A stretch of DNA of 64,000 nucleotides from [Mycobacterium] zoologicum (lineage in GTDB: Bacteria > Actinomycetota > Actinomycetes > Mycobacteriales > Mycobacteriaceae), in NCBI RefSeq assembly GCF_020172665.1, contig NZ_CP083985.1, positions 1,642,147-1,706,146 of the forward strand, written 5' to 3'. This document shows, in pieces, positions 54,347-64,000 of this stretch (positions are counted from its first letter, which is position 1; each line of letters begins with the position of its first letter). The position numbers were made by a program, and so were the translations under genes. Below the pieces are notes generated by a model. It had not been told where the DNA came from and ran no database searches. It worked only from the letters and a program-made list of their open reading frames with translations.

Positions 54347-56929
54347 ATGGCGCGCGGCTTGCAGGGTGCGATTCTGCGGGGCTTCGGCGCCCGCGACCAC
54401 GCCGTGACGGTGCTGGAAACCAGCTGGACCGCCCCGCACTGCATCCGGATCTGGATGCACTCACCCACGTTGTTCGCCGAGGCGACCGTCGAACCCAGCG
54501 CCTGGCTGCGGTTCTGGTTCCCCGACCCGGACGGCTCCGACACCGAATTCCAGCGGGCCTACACCATCGCCGAGGGCGACGCCGCGACCGGACGCTTCGC
54601 GGTCGACATGATGCTGCACGAGCCGGCCGGGCCGGCCACCCGGTGGGCCCGCACCGTCGAACCCGGCGCGAGCATCGCGGCGATGTCGCTGATGGGCTCG
54701 TCGCGCTTCGAAGCCCCCTCCGACGTCGACGCGCAGCCCGCCGGCTACCTGCTGCTGGGGGATTCGGCATCGATCCCTGGCATCAACGGCATCATCGGCG
54801 CCGTGGGACCCGACGTGCCCATCGAGCTGTACCTCGAGCAGCACGACGACAACGACCCGCTCATCCCGATTCACGAGCATCCCCGGCTGCGGGTGCACTG
54901 GGTGCCCCGCCGCGACGCGAACTCGCTGGCCGACGCGATCGAAGTCCGGGACTGGTCGGACTGGTACGCCTGGGCCACCCCGGAGGCCGCGACGCTCAAG
55001 GCGCTGCGGGCCCGGCTGCGCGACGAGTTCGGCTTCCCCAAATCCGAGATCCACGCGCAGGCCTATTGGACGGCCGGGCGTGCCATGGGCACCGAGCGCG
55101 GACCCGAACCCGCGCCTTCAGGTTTGACTCTGCCTACACCAGACAAAAGTGCGAGTGAGGCGCCTGGTGAGCGCAGAGTCGTCAAGGGGGAGTGGCGGGC
55201 CCAGGCCGCGGGCCGGCTGCTGGCCCCGCTGCGGCGGTCGCTGATCGCCTCCGGTGTCCTGCAGGCCCTGATCACGGTGGCGCAGCTGGCGCCGTTCGTC
55301 CTGCTGGTGGAGTTGGCGCGGCTGCTGCTCTCCGGCGCCGACCAGTCGCGGCTGTGGACCGTCGGCATCGCCGCGGTCACCCTGCTCGGGGTGGGCACCC
55401 TGCTGGGTGCCGGCCTGACCCTGTGGCTGCACGCGGTCGACGCCCGGTTCTCCAGCGAGCTGCGAACCCGACTCCTGACCAAGCTGTCCCGACTGCCGCT
55501 GGGCTGGTTCACCGCCCGGGGCTCCGGGTCGATCAAACAACTCGTCGCCGACGACACTCTGTCGCTGCACTACCTGGTCACCCACGCCATTCCCGACGCC
55601 GTCGCGGCGGTCATCGCACCGGTGGCGGTACTGATCTACCTGTTCGCGGTCGACTGGCGGGTGGCGCTGGTGCTGTTCGCGCCCGTGCTGGTCTACATGG
55701 TGCTGATGTCGGTGATGATGACCCAGTCCGGTCCCAAGATCAGCCAGGCGCAGCGCTGGGCGGAACGGATGAACGGCGAAGCCGGCACCTACCTGGAGGG
55801 CCAGCCGGTGATCCGGGTGTTCGGCGGCGCGGCCGCGTCGACCTTCCGCCGCCGGTTGGACTCCTACATCGATTTCCTGGTGGACTGGCAGCGCCCGTTC
55901 GTCGGCAAGAAGACGCTGATGGATCTGGTCACCCGCCCGTCGACGTTCCTATGGTTGATCATGCTGATCGGCACCCCGTTGGTCGTGTCCGGTCGGATGG
56001 ACCCAGTGAACCTGTTGCCATTCCTGTTGTTGGGCACCACCTTCGGCGCTCGGCTGCTGGGCATCGGTCTGGGCGTCGGTGGCATCCGGGGCGGCATGCT
56101 GGCCGCCCGGCGACTGCAGATCGCACTGGACGAGCCGGAACTCGCGGTCGTCGACGGTGCGCGGCCGACCGACGAGCCGGGAACGGTGCGCTTCGACGCG
56201 GTCGGTTTCGAATACCGTCCCGGGGTCCCGGTGATCCGGGACGTCTCGCTGACCCTGCGGCCTGGCACGGTGACCGCGCTGGTCGGCCCGTCGGGGTCGG
56301 GCAAGTCGACGCTGGCGGCGCTGCTGGCCCGCTTCCACGACGTCGGGCAGGGCTCGATCTCGGTTGACGGACACGACATCCGCACATTGAGCGCCGATGA
56401 GCTGTACCGCCGGGTCGGATTCGTGCTGCAGGAGACCCAGTTGGTGCACGGCAGTGTGCGCGACAACATCGCGCTGGCGGTGCCGGATGCCACCGATGAG
56501 CAGGTGCAGGCCGCCGCGGAGCAGGCCCAGATCCACGACCGGATACTCCGACTGCCACAGGGCTACGACACCGTGCTCGGGGCGGCCGCGGCACTGTCCG
56601 GCGGTGAGCGGCAGCGGCTCACCATCGCCCGCGCCATCCTCGCCGACACACCGGTACTGATCCTCGACGAGGCCACCGCCTTCGCCGACCCGGAGTCGGA
56701 ATACCTTGTGCAACAGGCGCTGAACCGCCTGACCCGCGATCGCACCGTGCTCGTCATCGCGCACCGGCTGCACACCGTCACCGGCGCAGACCAGATCGTG
56801 GTGCTCGACCACGGCGCCATCGTCGAACAGGGCCGCCACGACGAACTGCTCGCCGCCGGTGGCCGCTACCAACAACTGTGGGACACCGGCCGCCAGAGCG
56901 TCGCTGCCGGAGCGGAGGTGGCGCGATGA
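54347..56929 (+). CDS. irtA: Ferric siderophore ABC importer subunit with FAD-binding reductase domain
   Basis: An inner-membrane protein of 860 residues. The N-terminal siderophore-interacting (SIP) domain (about 1-265) has [23 protein letters not shown] and RAYTIA for FAD. It is followed by an exporter-type ABC membrane domain (about 305-585) and an ATPase with Walker [15 protein letters not shown] (about 646), [14 protein letters not shown] and [12 protein letters not shown]. With IrtB it imports and reduces ferric carboxymycobactin. ATG 54347 has GAAAGGA 5 nt upstream. It overlaps irtB by 4 bp. Confidence 0.95.
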   Translation: MARGLQGAILRGFGARDHAVTVLETSWTAPHCIRIWMHSPTLFAEATVEPSAWLRFWFPDPDGSDTEFQRAYTIAEGDAATGRFAVDMMLHEPAGPATRWARTVEPGASIAAMSLMGSSRFEAPSDVDAQPAGYLLLGDSASIPGINGIIGAVGPDVPIELYLEQHDDNDPLIPIHEHPRLRVHWVPRRDANSLADAIEVRDWSDWYAWATPEAATLKALRARLRDEFGFPKSEIHAQAYWTAGRAMGTERGPEPAPSGLTLPTPDKSASEAPGERRVVKGEWRAQAAGRLLAPLRRSLIASGVLQALITVAQLAPFVLLVELARLLLSGADQSRLWTVGIAAVTLLGVGTLLGAGLTLWLHAVDARFSSELRTRLLTKLSRLPLGWFTARGSGSIKQLVADDTLSLHYLVTHAIPDAVAAVIAPVAVLIYLFAVDWRVALVLFAPVLVYMVLMSVMMTQSGPKISQAQRWAERMNGEAGTYLEGQPVIRVFGGAAASTFRRRLDSYIDFLVDWQRPFVGKKTLMDLVTRPSTFLWLIMLIGTPLVVSGRMDPVNLLPFLLLGTTFGARLLGIGLGVGGIRGGMLAARRLQIALDEPELAVVDGARPTDEPGTVRFDAVGFEYRPGVPVIRDVSLTLRPGTVTALVGPSGSGKSTLAALLARFHDVGQGSISVDGHDIRTLSADELYRRVGFVLQETQLVHGSVRDNIALAVPDATDEQVQAAAEQAQIHDRILRLPQGYDTVLGAAAALSGGERQRLTIARAILADTPVLILDEATAFADPESEYLVQQALNRLTRDRTVLVIAHRLHTVTGADQIVVLDHGAIVEQGRHDELLAAGGRYQQLWDTGRQSVAAGAEVAR

Positions 56930-58659
56930 TCCGCACCCTGATCCGGTTGATCCCCCGGGACCGTCGCCCCCGGATGCTCGGCTACGCCGTGCTGACATTG
57001 CTGTCGGTGGCGGTGCGGGCGGCGGGCACCGTGCTGCTGGTGCCCCTGGTGGCCGCGTTGTTCTCCGATGATCCACACCACGCCGTGGTCTGGCTGGGCT
57101 GGTTGACAGTCGCGACCGTGTCCGGCTGGCTGATCGACTTCGCCTGCGCGCGAATCGGATTCGATCTCGGCTTCGCAGTTCTCGATCACACCCAGCATGA
57201 TGTGGCCGACCGGTTGCCCGGCATCCGGTTGGACTGGTTCACCCCCGACAACACCGCCACCGCGCGGCAGGCGATCGCCGCCACCGGTCCCGAACTGGTC
57301 AGCCTGATCGTCAACCTGCTGACGCCGCTGATCAGCGCGGTCCTGCTACCGCCGGCCATCGCGGTGGCGCTGCTCGGAGTGTCCTGGCAGCTCGGGCTGG
57401 CCGCCCTGGGCGGGGTACCGCTGCTGCTGGGCGCGCTGTGGGCGTCCAACCGGCTGTCCGCCCGCGCGGATGCCGCCGCGGGTGACGCCAACACCGCGCT
57501 GACCGAGCGCATCATCGAGTTCGCCCGCACCCAGCAGGCGCTGCGCGCGGCCCGGCGTGTCGAGCCCGAACGCAGCACCGTCGGTGAGGCGCTGACCGCG
57601 CAGCACGGTGCCGCAATGCGGTTGTTGCTCATGCAGATTCCCGGACAGCTGCTGTTCAGCCTGGCCAGTCAGGGCGCGCTGATCCTGCTGGCCGGCGCCA
57701 CCACCGCGCTGACCGTGGCCGGAACCCTGAGCATTCCCGAGGCCATTGCGCTGATCGTGGTGATCGCCCGCTACCTCGAACCGTTCACCGTCATCAGTGA
57801 ATTGGGGCCGGCCCTGGAGTCGACGCGGGCCAGTCTGGAACGGATCCGGGCGGTGCTGACCGCGCCTGGGCTGACGGTGGGAACCGGCGGGCCGCGGGAC
57901 GCCGCGGCCGCGCCGCGCATCGAGTTCGACGATGTCACCTTCGGCTATGGCGGTGCCCCGGTGCTCGACGGAGTCAGTTTCACGCTGGAGCCGGGCACCA
58001 CCACCGCCATCGTCGGACCGTCCGGGTCGGGCAAGAGCACCATCCTGGGTCTGATCGCCGGATTGCACGAACCCTCCGGCGGCCGGGTCCTGCTCGACGG
58101 GGTCGACGCCACCGAGCTGGACGAGGCGGCGCGGCGTGCGGCGAGCAGCGTGGTGTTCCAGCACCCCTACCTGCTGGACGGCACGATCCGCGACAACGTC
58201 ATGGTCGGAGACCCCGACGCAGACCAGGACGGCTTCGTGCGGGCCACCGAACTCGCCCGGGTCGACGAGCTGACCGCCCGGTTGCCCGACGGGGTGGACT
58301 CGCGGGTCGGGGAGGCCGGCGGCGCACTGTCCGGCGGTGAGCGTCAACGGGTCAGCATCGCCCGCGCCCTGCTCAAACCCGCACCGGTGCTGCTGGTCGA
58401 CGAGGCGACCAGTGCCCTGGACACCGAGAACGAGGCCGCGGTGGTCGACGCACTCACCGCCGAGTTGCGGCCGCGCACCCGGGTGATCGTGGCGCACCGG
58501 CTGGCCAGCATCGCCCAGGCCGATCGGGTGCTGTTCGTCGACGACGGCCGGGTCGTCGAGGACGGTTCGATCGACGAATTACGCGCCGCCGGCGGCCGTT
58601 TCGACGAGTTCTGGCGCCAGCAGCATGAGGCCGCAGGCTGGCGGATTCATACGGGGTAG
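56926..58659 (+). CDS. irtB: Ferric siderophore ABC importer subunit IrtB
   Basis: A protein of 577 residues. The membrane domain has about six helices (residues 15-310), followed by the ATPase with Walker [19 protein letters not shown] (about 364), signature [15 protein letters not shown] and Walker [13 protein letters not shown]. It is the heterodimer partner of IrtA; it lacks the SIP domain. Start ATG 56926 overlaps the irtA stop. It is followed after 43 bp by a toxin-antitoxin pair. Confidence 0.95.
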   Translation: MIRTLIRLIPRDRRPRMLGYAVLTLLSVAVRAAGTVLLVPLVAALFSDDPHHAVVWLGWLTVATVSGWLIDFACARIGFDLGFAVLDHTQHDVADRLPGIRLDWFTPDNTATARQAIAATGPELVSLIVNLLTPLISAVLLPPAIAVALLGVSWQLGLAALGGVPLLLGALWASNRLSARADAAAGDANTALTERIIEFARTQQALRAARRVEPERSTVGEALTAQHGAAMRLLLMQIPGQLLFSLASQGALILLAGATTALTVAGTLSIPEAIALIVVIARYLEPFTVISELGPALESTRASLERIRAVLTAPGLTVGTGGPRDAAAAPRIEFDDVTFGYGGAPVLDGVSFTLEPGTTTAIVGPSGSGKSTILGLIAGLHEPSGGRVLLDGVDATELDEAARRAASSVVFQHPYLLDGTIRDNVMVGDPDADQDGFVRATELARVDELTARLPDGVDSRVGEAGGALSGGERQRVSIARALLKPAPVLLVDEATSALDTENEAAVVDALTAELRPRTRVIVAHRLASIAQADRVLFVDDGRVVEDGSIDELRAAGGRFDEFWRQQHEAAGWRIHTG

Positions 58660-58666
58660 CCGACAA

Positions 58667-58699
58667 TCTGGTCAGACTTGACCAGACCAGCTATGCTGG
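58667..58699 (+). promoter_or_regulatory. Operator and -10 of the vapBC pair
   Basis: TCTGGTCA-GACT-TGACCAGA is a perfect 8-bp inverted repeat (58667-58686), followed by CCAGC-TAT-GCTGG (58687-58699). The -10 candidate TATGCT (58692-58697) lies inside the second repeat, 5 nt before the antitoxin ATG. The layout suits autorepression by the antitoxin or toxin-antitoxin complex. Confidence 0.6.
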
Positions 58700-58702
58700 C
58701 TT

Positions 58703-58942
58703 ATGCACACCGAGCAGGTCAACGTCTATGACGCCAAAACTCATTTCTCTCGCTTGCTTGCGCGCGCGGAAAGCGGCGATGAAATCGTGATCAGCCGTCA
58801 CGGCAGGCCGGTGGCGCGGTTGGTTCCCTATCAGCCCGAGCGCACGGTGCGCCGTCCGGGAATCTGGCGCGGGCAGGTCAGCATCGCACCGGACTTCGAT
58901 GATTTCGATGCCGCTGACGAGCGTGCCTGGCACGGGGAATGA
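58703..58942 (+). CDS. vapB: Phd/YefM-family antitoxin (VapB)
   Basis: A protein of 79 residues. The N-terminal Phd-type DNA-binding fold has VNVYDAKTHFSRLLARAESG and DEIVISRHGRPVARLVPY; the C-terminal acidic tail (APDFDDFDAADERAWHG) neutralises the toxin. The toxin follows 6 bp downstream. The gene sits between irtB and mbtA and is likely autoregulated through the inverted repeats just upstream. Confidence 0.92.
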   Translation: MHTEQVNVYDAKTHFSRLLARAESGDEIVISRHGRPVARLVPYQPERTVRRPGIWRGQVSIAPDFDDFDAADERAWHGE

Positions 58943-58948
58943 CCGCCG

Positions 58949-59320
58949 ATGCGAGGGCTTCTCGATACGCACGTCGTGCTGTGGTGGCTCGCTGACGACG
59001 ACCGGCTGTCAGCCGCCCATCGGGAGTTGATCAGCGAACCCGTCAATGAGTTGTTCGTCTCCGCGGTGACGGTCGCTGAGGTCTCGATCAAGGCGTCGCT
59101 CGGCAAACTTGGGGCGCCGGCCGGTTTCAATGATGCCGTGCGTGAGTCAGGGTTTCGCGAATTGCCTTTCACCGCATCGCACGCCGAGGAGTTGCGCCAC
59201 CTGCCGTGGCACCATCGCGATCCGTTCGATCGGATGCTGGTGGCGCAGGCACTGGTCGAGCGACTTGAGTTCGTGACTGCCGATGCGCGACTCGGCGCTT
59301 ACTCCGTCAGGTGTGTCTGA
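58949..59320 (+). CDS. vapC: PIN-domain ribonuclease toxin (VapC)
   Basis: A protein of 123 residues. The four PIN acidic residues are present: LLDTHVVLWWL (first Asp), TVAEVSIKASLGK (Glu), HRDPFDRMLVAQAL (Asp) and FVTADARLGAY (Asp). It probably cleaves a tRNA or rRNA when free of VapB. It follows vapB by 6 bp. The final 14 bp overlap the end of the convergent mbtA. Confidence 0.92.
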   Translation: MRGLLDTHVVLWWLADDDRLSAAHRELISEPVNELFVSAVTVAEVSIKASLGKLGAPAGFNDAVRESGFRELPFTASHAEELRHLPWHHRDPFDRMLVAQALVERLEFVTADARLGAYSVRCV

Positions 59321-60842
59321 TCTGCCGCGCGATCGCCTTCTTGTCGACCTTCCCGACCGCCGTGGTGGGCAGCGCGGGCAGCGCCGCAAGCTGATCGACC
59401 CGCACATGGGTGGCCACCCCACACTCGTCGAGATGACGGTTCAGCTCCGCCAGCGTCAGCGGCTCGTCACGGAAAATTATTGCCGCGCAAACTTTTTCGC
59501 CCAGGTACTCATCCGGTAGGCCGATGGCGGCCGCTGAGCGGATCGCCGGATGGCCCAGCAGGTGCGCCTCCAGCTCGTCGGCGGCGATGTTCTCCCCACC
59601 CCGGACGATCACGTCCTTGATCCGGCCCGTCACCTCCAGATAGCCGCCCGCCAGCCGGCGCACCCGGTCTCCGCTGCGGTAGAAGCCGTCCGGGCTGAAG
59701 GATCGCTCATTGGCTTCCGCAGCGTTGTAGTAGCCGTTGATCGTGTACGGCCCGCGCACCAGCAGCTCGCCCTCGTCCGCCTCGGCGCCGTCCTCGTCGA
59801 CCACCCGCACCTCGTCATCGGCGCACAGCGGCCGGCCCTGGGTGGTGTCCAGCAGCTCGGCGGCATCGCCGGGCCGGGTGTAGCACAACAGCCCCTCGGC
59901 CATGCCGAACACCTGCTGCAGGCCCGGGGTCAACGCCTCCCGGACCCGGCGGGCGTCAGCCGCCGCCAGCTTCGCGCCGCCGACCTGCAGCAGCCGCAAC
60001 GTCGTCGGCTTCTGCGGCTCCCAGTCACAGGCCGCCGCCCACAGTGCCGCCAGCGCGGGCACCAGGGCGGTGACGGTCACCCGGTGCCGCGCGATGGTGG
60101 CGAACGCCGCCTCCGGGCTGGGATCGGCGGAGAACACGGTGGCCGCACCCACCGACATGGCGCCCAGTAGGCCCGGGCAGGCCAGCGGAAAGTTGTGCGC
60201 GGCAGGCAATGCCACCAGGTAGACGTCGTCGGCGCTCAGCTCGCACAGCGCCGCGCTGGCGGTGGCGTTGTAGACGTAGTCGTTGTGGGTGCGGGGGATC
60301 AGCTTGGGCAGGCCGGTGGTGCCGCCGGAGACCAGGAGCACCGCCGGGGCGTTCGGATCGGGGGCGCATCGGGGTGCGGGCGGGTCTCCGGCAGCGTCGT
60401 CGATGACGATTCGCCGCAGCCCCAGTTCGGCGGCCATCGCCGGATAGTCGAATCCCGCTGTGGCGTCAGGGATCACGATCCCGACGGCGTCGCTGACGGC
60501 GGCCAGATGCCCGATCTCGGCGGCCCGATGGCCGGGCAGGCACAGCACCGGGACGGCGCCGGCCCGCAGCAGCGCGAACAACGTCACCGCGAACGCGCAG
60601 CTGTTGGGCAACTGCAGCAGCACCCGATCGCCGGCGCCGACACGCAGCCCGGCCGCCGCCCGATCGACGGCTCGATCGAGCTCGGCGAATGACAGCGTCG
60701 CCGTATCGTCGATCACCGCGGGACGGTCGGGCCAACGCCGGGCGGCATCGGTGAGCAACGACTCCAGCGGGCGGTCGCGCCAGTACCCGGCTGCCCGGTA
60801 GGCGGCGGCCCGCTCGGCCGGAAACGGTACGAACCCCTGCAT
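59307..60842 (-). CDS. mbtA: Salicyl-AMP ligase
   Basis: A protein of 511 residues of the ANL superfamily, DhbE type. It activates salicylate as the AMP ester and loads it on the aryl carrier domain of MbtB. Motifs: LLVSGGTTGLPKLIPRTHNDY, LPAAHNFPLACPGLLGAM (the aryl-acid His-Asn pocket), VFGMAEGLLCYTR, RSGDRVRRLAGGYLEVTGRI and the Lys in PTTAVGKVDKKAI. AGGGAG is 5 nt before the ATG, with a TACTCT -10 30 nt upstream. Divergent from mbtB across a shared iron box. Confidence 0.94.
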   Translation of the reverse strand: MQGFVPFPAERAAAYRAAGYWRDRPLESLLTDAARRWPDRPAVIDDTATLSFAELDRAVDRAAAGLRVGAGDRVLLQLPNSCAFAVTLFALLRAGAVPVLCLPGHRAAEIGHLAAVSDAVGIVIPDATAGFDYPAMAAELGLRRIVIDDAAGDPPAPRCAPDPNAPAVLLVSGGTTGLPKLIPRTHNDYVYNATASAALCELSADDVYLVALPAAHNFPLACPGLLGAMSVGAATVFSADPSPEAAFATIARHRVTVTALVPALAALWAAACDWEPQKPTTLRLLQVGGAKLAAADARRVREALTPGLQQVFGMAEGLLCYTRPGDAAELLDTTQGRPLCADDEVRVVDEDGAEADEGELLVRGPYTINGYYNAAEANERSFSPDGFYRSGDRVRRLAGGYLEVTGRIKDVIVRGGENIAADELEAHLLGHPAIRSAAAIGLPDEYLGEKVCAAIIFRDEPLTLAELNRHLDECGVATHVRVDQLAALPALPTTAVGKVDKKAIARQIRHT

Positions 60843-60890
60843 GTGACTCCCTGACGACGGTGCAACGTAGATAGAGTAGCTTCGACGAAA

Positions 60891-60909
60891 TTAGGGCAGC
60901 CTTTACTAA
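60891..60909. promoter_or_regulatory. IdeR iron box between mbtA and mbtB
   Basis: TTAGGGCAGCCTTTACTAA matches 14 of 19 consensus bases with both TTAGG/CTAA ends intact. It lies between divergent mbtA (48 nt) and mbtB (17 nt) and can control both. Confidence 0.83.
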
Positions 60910-60926
60910 CCGGAATTGGGGGCGCG

Positions 60927-63900
60927 GTGGGGCCGGACGATATTCGCGCGCAGGTCGCCGAGCTGCTCGGCACCGACGCCAACGCCGTCGACCCCGCCGC
61001 CGACCTGGTCGGACAAGGCCTGGACTCGATCCGGATGATGAGCCTGGCCGGGCAGTGGCGGCGCCGGGGCCTCGATGTGGACTTCGCCGCACTGGCAGCC
61101 GAACCCACCGTCGCCGCCTGGTCAGCGCTGGTTTCCGGCGCGTCGTCGGCGCAAGCGCCCGTCGTCGCCGACCTCGCGCCCGAAGATCACACCGCGCCGT
61201 TCCCGCTGGCCCCGATGCAGCACGCCATGTGGGTCGGCCGCGACGACGACGTGGCGCTCGGCGGGGTGGCCGGGCACCTGTACGTGGAGTTCCAATCCGG
61301 GTCTGAGGGCCCCGGCATCGACCCGGACCGGCTGGCCGTCGCCGCCGACGCGCTGGCCGCCCGGCACCCGATGCTGCGGGTGCAGTTCCTGCCGGATGGC
61401 AGCCAACAGATCCGGGCCGACGCCGGGCTGCCCGTCGCGGTGCAGGACCTGCGCGGGCTGGGCGCCGATGAGGCCTCGGCGCGCCTGGAATCGACCCGCG
61501 AGACGAAATCGCATCAGCAACTCGACGGCGCGGTCTTCGAGCTCACCGTCTCGCTGCTGCCCGGCGGCACGTCGAGGCTGCACGTCGACCTGGACATGCA
61601 GGCCGCCGACGCGATGAGCTACCGCACCCTGATGGCGGATCTGGCCGCCGCCTACCGCGGGGCGGCGTTGCCGGAGTTGGGCTACACCTATCGGCAATAC
61701 CGGCACGCCACCGCCGATCGGACCCCCGACGAGGGCCACCGGCAGTGGTGGGCGCAGCGCATCCCCGAGTTGCCCGACCCGCCCAAGCTGCCGCAGCCCG
61801 CGGGCGCTCCGGTGGACCCGCGCCGCAGCACCCGGCGCTGGCACTGGCTGGACCCGGCCACCCGCGACGCCCTGTTCGGCCACGCCCGCAGCCACGGCGT
61901 CACCCCGGCCATGGCGCTGGCGGCGTCGTTCTCCCACGCCCTGGCCTGCTGGTCGGACGGGCCGCGTTTCCTGCTCAACGTGCCGCTGTTCGGCCGGGAA
62001 CCGTTGCACGATGACGTCGAGAATCTGGTCGGCGACTTCACCTCGTCGCTGCTGCTGGACGTGGATCTGGGCTGCGCGGCCACCGGGCTACAGCGCGCTG
62101 TTGCCGTGCAGGACGCCATGCGCGCCGCCGCGGCCCACGCCGACTATCCGGGCCTGGCGGTGCTGCGCGATCTGAGCCGCCACCGCGGCACCCAGGTGCT
62201 GGCGCCGGTGGTGTTCACCAGTGCCCTCGGGCTGGGGGAGTTGTTCTCTGACGCGGTGACCGAGACGTTCGGCAGGCCGGTGTGGATCATCTCCCAGGGC
62301 CCGCAGGTGCTGCTGGACGCCCAGGTCACCGAGTTCGACGGCGGCGTACTGGTGAATTGGGATGTGCGCGAAGAGATGTTCGCCCCCGGGGTGATCGACG
62401 CCATGTTCGCCCACCACATCGCCGACCTGACCCGGCTGGCCCGCGGGCAGGGATGGGATTCGCCGGCGCCGGCCGCATTGCCCGCCGAGCAGGCTCGGGT
62501 GCGTGCGGCGGTGAACTTCGGCATTGCCGAACCCAGCGGGGAAGCCTTGCAGGACGGGTTCTTTCGGCATGCCGCCGCGTCGCCCGATGCTGCAGCAGTG
62601 CTGCACTCCGGCGGGGTGATGAGCTATGGGGAGCTGCGCGATCAGGCGCTGGCCGTGGCCGGTGCGCTGACCGAGCATGGTGTGCGGCCCGGTGACACCG
62701 TGGCGCTGCTGGGCCCCAAGGGCGCCGAACAGATTCCGGCGCTGCTGGGCATCCTGGCCGCCGGCGCGGTGTACCTGCCGATCGCCGCCGATCAGCCCGG
62801 TGAGCGAGTGGCGCGCATCCTGGCGCTGGGCGGGGCATCAGTGGCGTTGGTGACCGGGGACGCGGTGCCGCAGTTGCCGATTCGGTGCCTGGGTGTGGCC
62901 GATGCCGTCGCCGCCGGCCGCGCTGCCGGACCGCTTGAGGTGGACCCCTCCGCACTGGCCTACGTGGTGTTCACCTCCGGGTCCACCGGTGAACCCAAGG
63001 GTGTCGAACTCACCCACGATGCGGCGATGAACACCGTCGAAACCCTCAGCGCCCGTTTCGGATTCGGGCCTGGTGATCGCAGTCTGGCGCTGCTCACCCT
63101 GGACGCCGACATGTCGGTGCTCGACGTGTTCGCCATGCTGCGAGCCGGCGGGGCGATCGTGATGGTCGACGAAGCCGACCGCCGCAGCCCCGAGGTGTGG
63201 GCCGATCTGATCCAGCGGCACCGGGTCAGCGTGCTCAACCTGATGCCGGGTGCGCTGGAGATGCTGGCCTCCGTCGGCGCTGAACTGCCCTCGGTGAAGG
63301 CAGTGTTGACCGGCGGCGACTGGGTGCGCCCCGAGTTGGCCCGCCGTCTCGCCGCGCTGGCGCCCGGGGTGCGCTTCGCCGGACTGGGCGGGGCCACCGA
63401 AACCGCCATCCACGCCACCATCTGCGAGGTCGACAGTGACGTGCCGCCCGAGTGGGCGTCGGTGCCCTACGGCACCCCGCTGCCCAACATCGGCTGCCGA
63501 GTGGTCGGCTCCGACGGGGCGGACCGCCCGGACTGGGTGGCCGGCGAACTGTGGGTCGGTGGGCGCGGCATCGCCTCGGGCTATCGCGGCCGGCCCGACC
63601 TGACCGCCGATCGGTTCGTGGAACACGAGGGCAAAACCTGGTATCGCACCGGCGATCTGGCGCGCTACTGGCCGGACGGCACCCTGGAGTTCGTCGGCCG
63701 CGCCGACCACCGCGTGAAGGTCAGCGGGTATCGCATCGAACTGGGCGAGGTCGAGGCAGCGCTGCGCCGGTTGCCGGGAGTGGCCGAGGCGGTGGTGGTG
63801 GCACTGCCGGATTCCGGGCGGGAGGTGCTGGCCGCCGCAGTCCGGGCTTGCGATTCTTCGGTGAGTGTCGAGGGCCTGCGCGACGGATTGTCCGAGGTGG

Positions 63901-64000
63901 TGCCCGAGCACATGATCCCGCGGCAGCTGCGGGTGGTTTCGGCGATTCCCTACACGGTCTCCGGCAAGATCGACCGGCGGGCGGTGACCGCGGAGCTGGC
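60927..64000 (+). CDS. mbtB: Phenyloxazoline synthase, NRPS (partial, C-terminus beyond window)
   Basis: The first 1024 residues are visible and open to the window edge. An aryl carrier domain has its pantetheine site GQGLDSIRMMS (Ser34). A heterocyclisation domain has FPLAPMQHAMWVGR and the diagnostic DxxxxDxxS as DMQAADAMS (D223, D228, S231). An adenylation domain (about 545-1020) has YVVFTSGSTGEPKG at 679, YRTGDLARYWPDG, and ends SGKIDRRAV. The enzyme couples salicylate to Ser or Thr and closes the oxazoline ring. GTG 60927 gives the standard N-terminus 17 nt after the iron box. The following carrier/thioesterase part is off the window. Confidence 0.94.
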   Translation, partial: MGPDDIRAQVAELLGTDANAVDPAADLVGQGLDSIRMMSLAGQWRRRGLDVDFAALAAEPTVAAWSALVSGASSAQAPVVADLAPEDHTAPFPLAPMQHAMWVGRDDDVALGGVAGHLYVEFQSGSEGPGIDPDRLAVAADALAARHPMLRVQFLPDGSQQIRADAGLPVAVQDLRGLGADEASARLESTRETKSHQQLDGAVFELTVSLLPGGTSRLHVDLDMQAADAMSYRTLMADLAAAYRGAALPELGYTYRQYRHATADRTPDEGHRQWWAQRIPELPDPPKLPQPAGAPVDPRRSTRRWHWLDPATRDALFGHARSHGVTPAMALAASFSHALACWSDGPRFLLNVPLFGREPLHDDVENLVGDFTSSLLLDVDLGCAATGLQRAVAVQDAMRAAAAHADYPGLAVLRDLSRHRGTQVLAPVVFTSALGLGELFSDAVTETFGRPVWIISQGPQVLLDAQVTEFDGGVLVNWDVREEMFAPGVIDAMFAHHIADLTRLARGQGWDSPAPAALPAEQARVRAAVNFGIAEPSGEALQDGFFRHAAASPDAAAVLHSGGVMSYGELRDQALAVAGALTEHGVRPGDTVALLGPKGAEQIPALLGILAAGAVYLPIAADQPGERVARILALGGASVALVTGDAVPQLPIRCLGVADAVAAGRAAGPLEVDPSALAYVVFTSGSTGEPKGVELTHDAAMNTVETLSARFGFGPGDRSLALLTLDADMSVLDVFAMLRAGGAIVMVDEADRRSPEVWADLIQRHRVSVLNLMPGALEMLASVGAELPSVKAVLTGGDWVRPELARRLAALAPGVRFAGLGGATETAIHATICEVDSDVPPEWASVPYGTPLPNIGCRVVGSDGADRPDWVAGELWVGGRGIASGYRGRPDLTADRFVEHEGKTWYRTGDLARYWPDGTLEFVGRADHRVKVSGYRIELGEVEAALRRLPGVAEAVVVALPDSGREVLAAAVRACDSSVSVEGLRDGLSEVVPEHMIPRQLRVVSAIPYTVSGKIDRRAVTAEL

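Overview
The window is high-GC actinobacterial DNA from a mycobacterium (Mycobacterium/Mycolicibacterium type). Evidence: an MmpS/MmpL pair, mycobactin genes with IdeR-type iron boxes, glucosylglycerate/MGLP genes (gpgP, octT), GTG starts, and many 4-bp stop/start overlaps. As I recall it, the first 43 kb follows the Rv2436-Rv2386c region of M. tuberculosis in gene order, but eis is absent and an mmpS-mmpL pair, a lipoprotein and a FadE/oxidoreductase operon sit there instead. The species cannot be named from the sequence.

Layout. 1-16 kb: a methyltransferase tail, ribokinase, a cyclase-like receptor coupled to an MscS channel, proA, a MoxR/vWA pair, nadD-rsfS-gpgP-octT, a DegV protein, then mmpS-mmpL on the minus strand. 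16-25 kb: an oxidoreductase and two acyl-CoA dehydrogenases (minus), comEA-comEC-holA, rpsT and a metallo-beta-lactamase protein. 25-32 kb: CBS and PemK-like proteins, a secreted protein, lepA, a lipoprotein, a GH15 trehalase and two tiny membrane proteins. 32-39 kb: sulfur assimilation, with sulfate import (subI-cysT-cysW-cysA) converging on sulfite reductase, APS reductase and a sirohydrochlorin chelatase-like gene. Each sulfur operon is preceded by a short leaderless Cys-containing reading frame not longer than 33 codons. 39-44 kb: an Rpf-type lysozyme-like protein, hemW, a Gly/Cys-rich secreted peptide, a DUF2231-Rieske protein and a hemerythrin.

44-64 kb is a siderophore island: mbtI, mbtL-mbtM-mbtN, mbtK, irtA-irtB, mbtA and mbtB (cut by the window end). 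In M. tuberculosis the mbt-1 and mbt-2 loci are separate; here they are joined. Two guests are embedded: a SDR/diiron/Baeyer-Villiger/MerR operon and a VapBC-type toxin-antitoxin pair. Five iron boxes (14-15 of 19 matches to the IdeR consensus by eye) lie before mbtI, in the mbtL divergent region (two), between mbtK and irtA, and between mbtA and mbtB. A weaker sixth lies before mmpS. An uncharacterised exported protein shares the iron-boxed divergent region with mbtL.

How the genes fit together: MbtI makes salicylate, MbtA activates it onto MbtB, MbtL/M/N/K supply and attach the lipid chain, IrtAB re-imports the ferric siderophore, and MmpS-MmpL is a possible exporter. The sulfur genes take sulfate to sulfide. 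The main points for a second look are the Cys leaders with a hairpin over the sirA ribosome-binding site, lepA lacking any canonical start codon upstream of its P-loop, a cyclase and a cyclic-nucleotide-domain channel that have both lost key residues, and the merged siderophore locus with its passengers.
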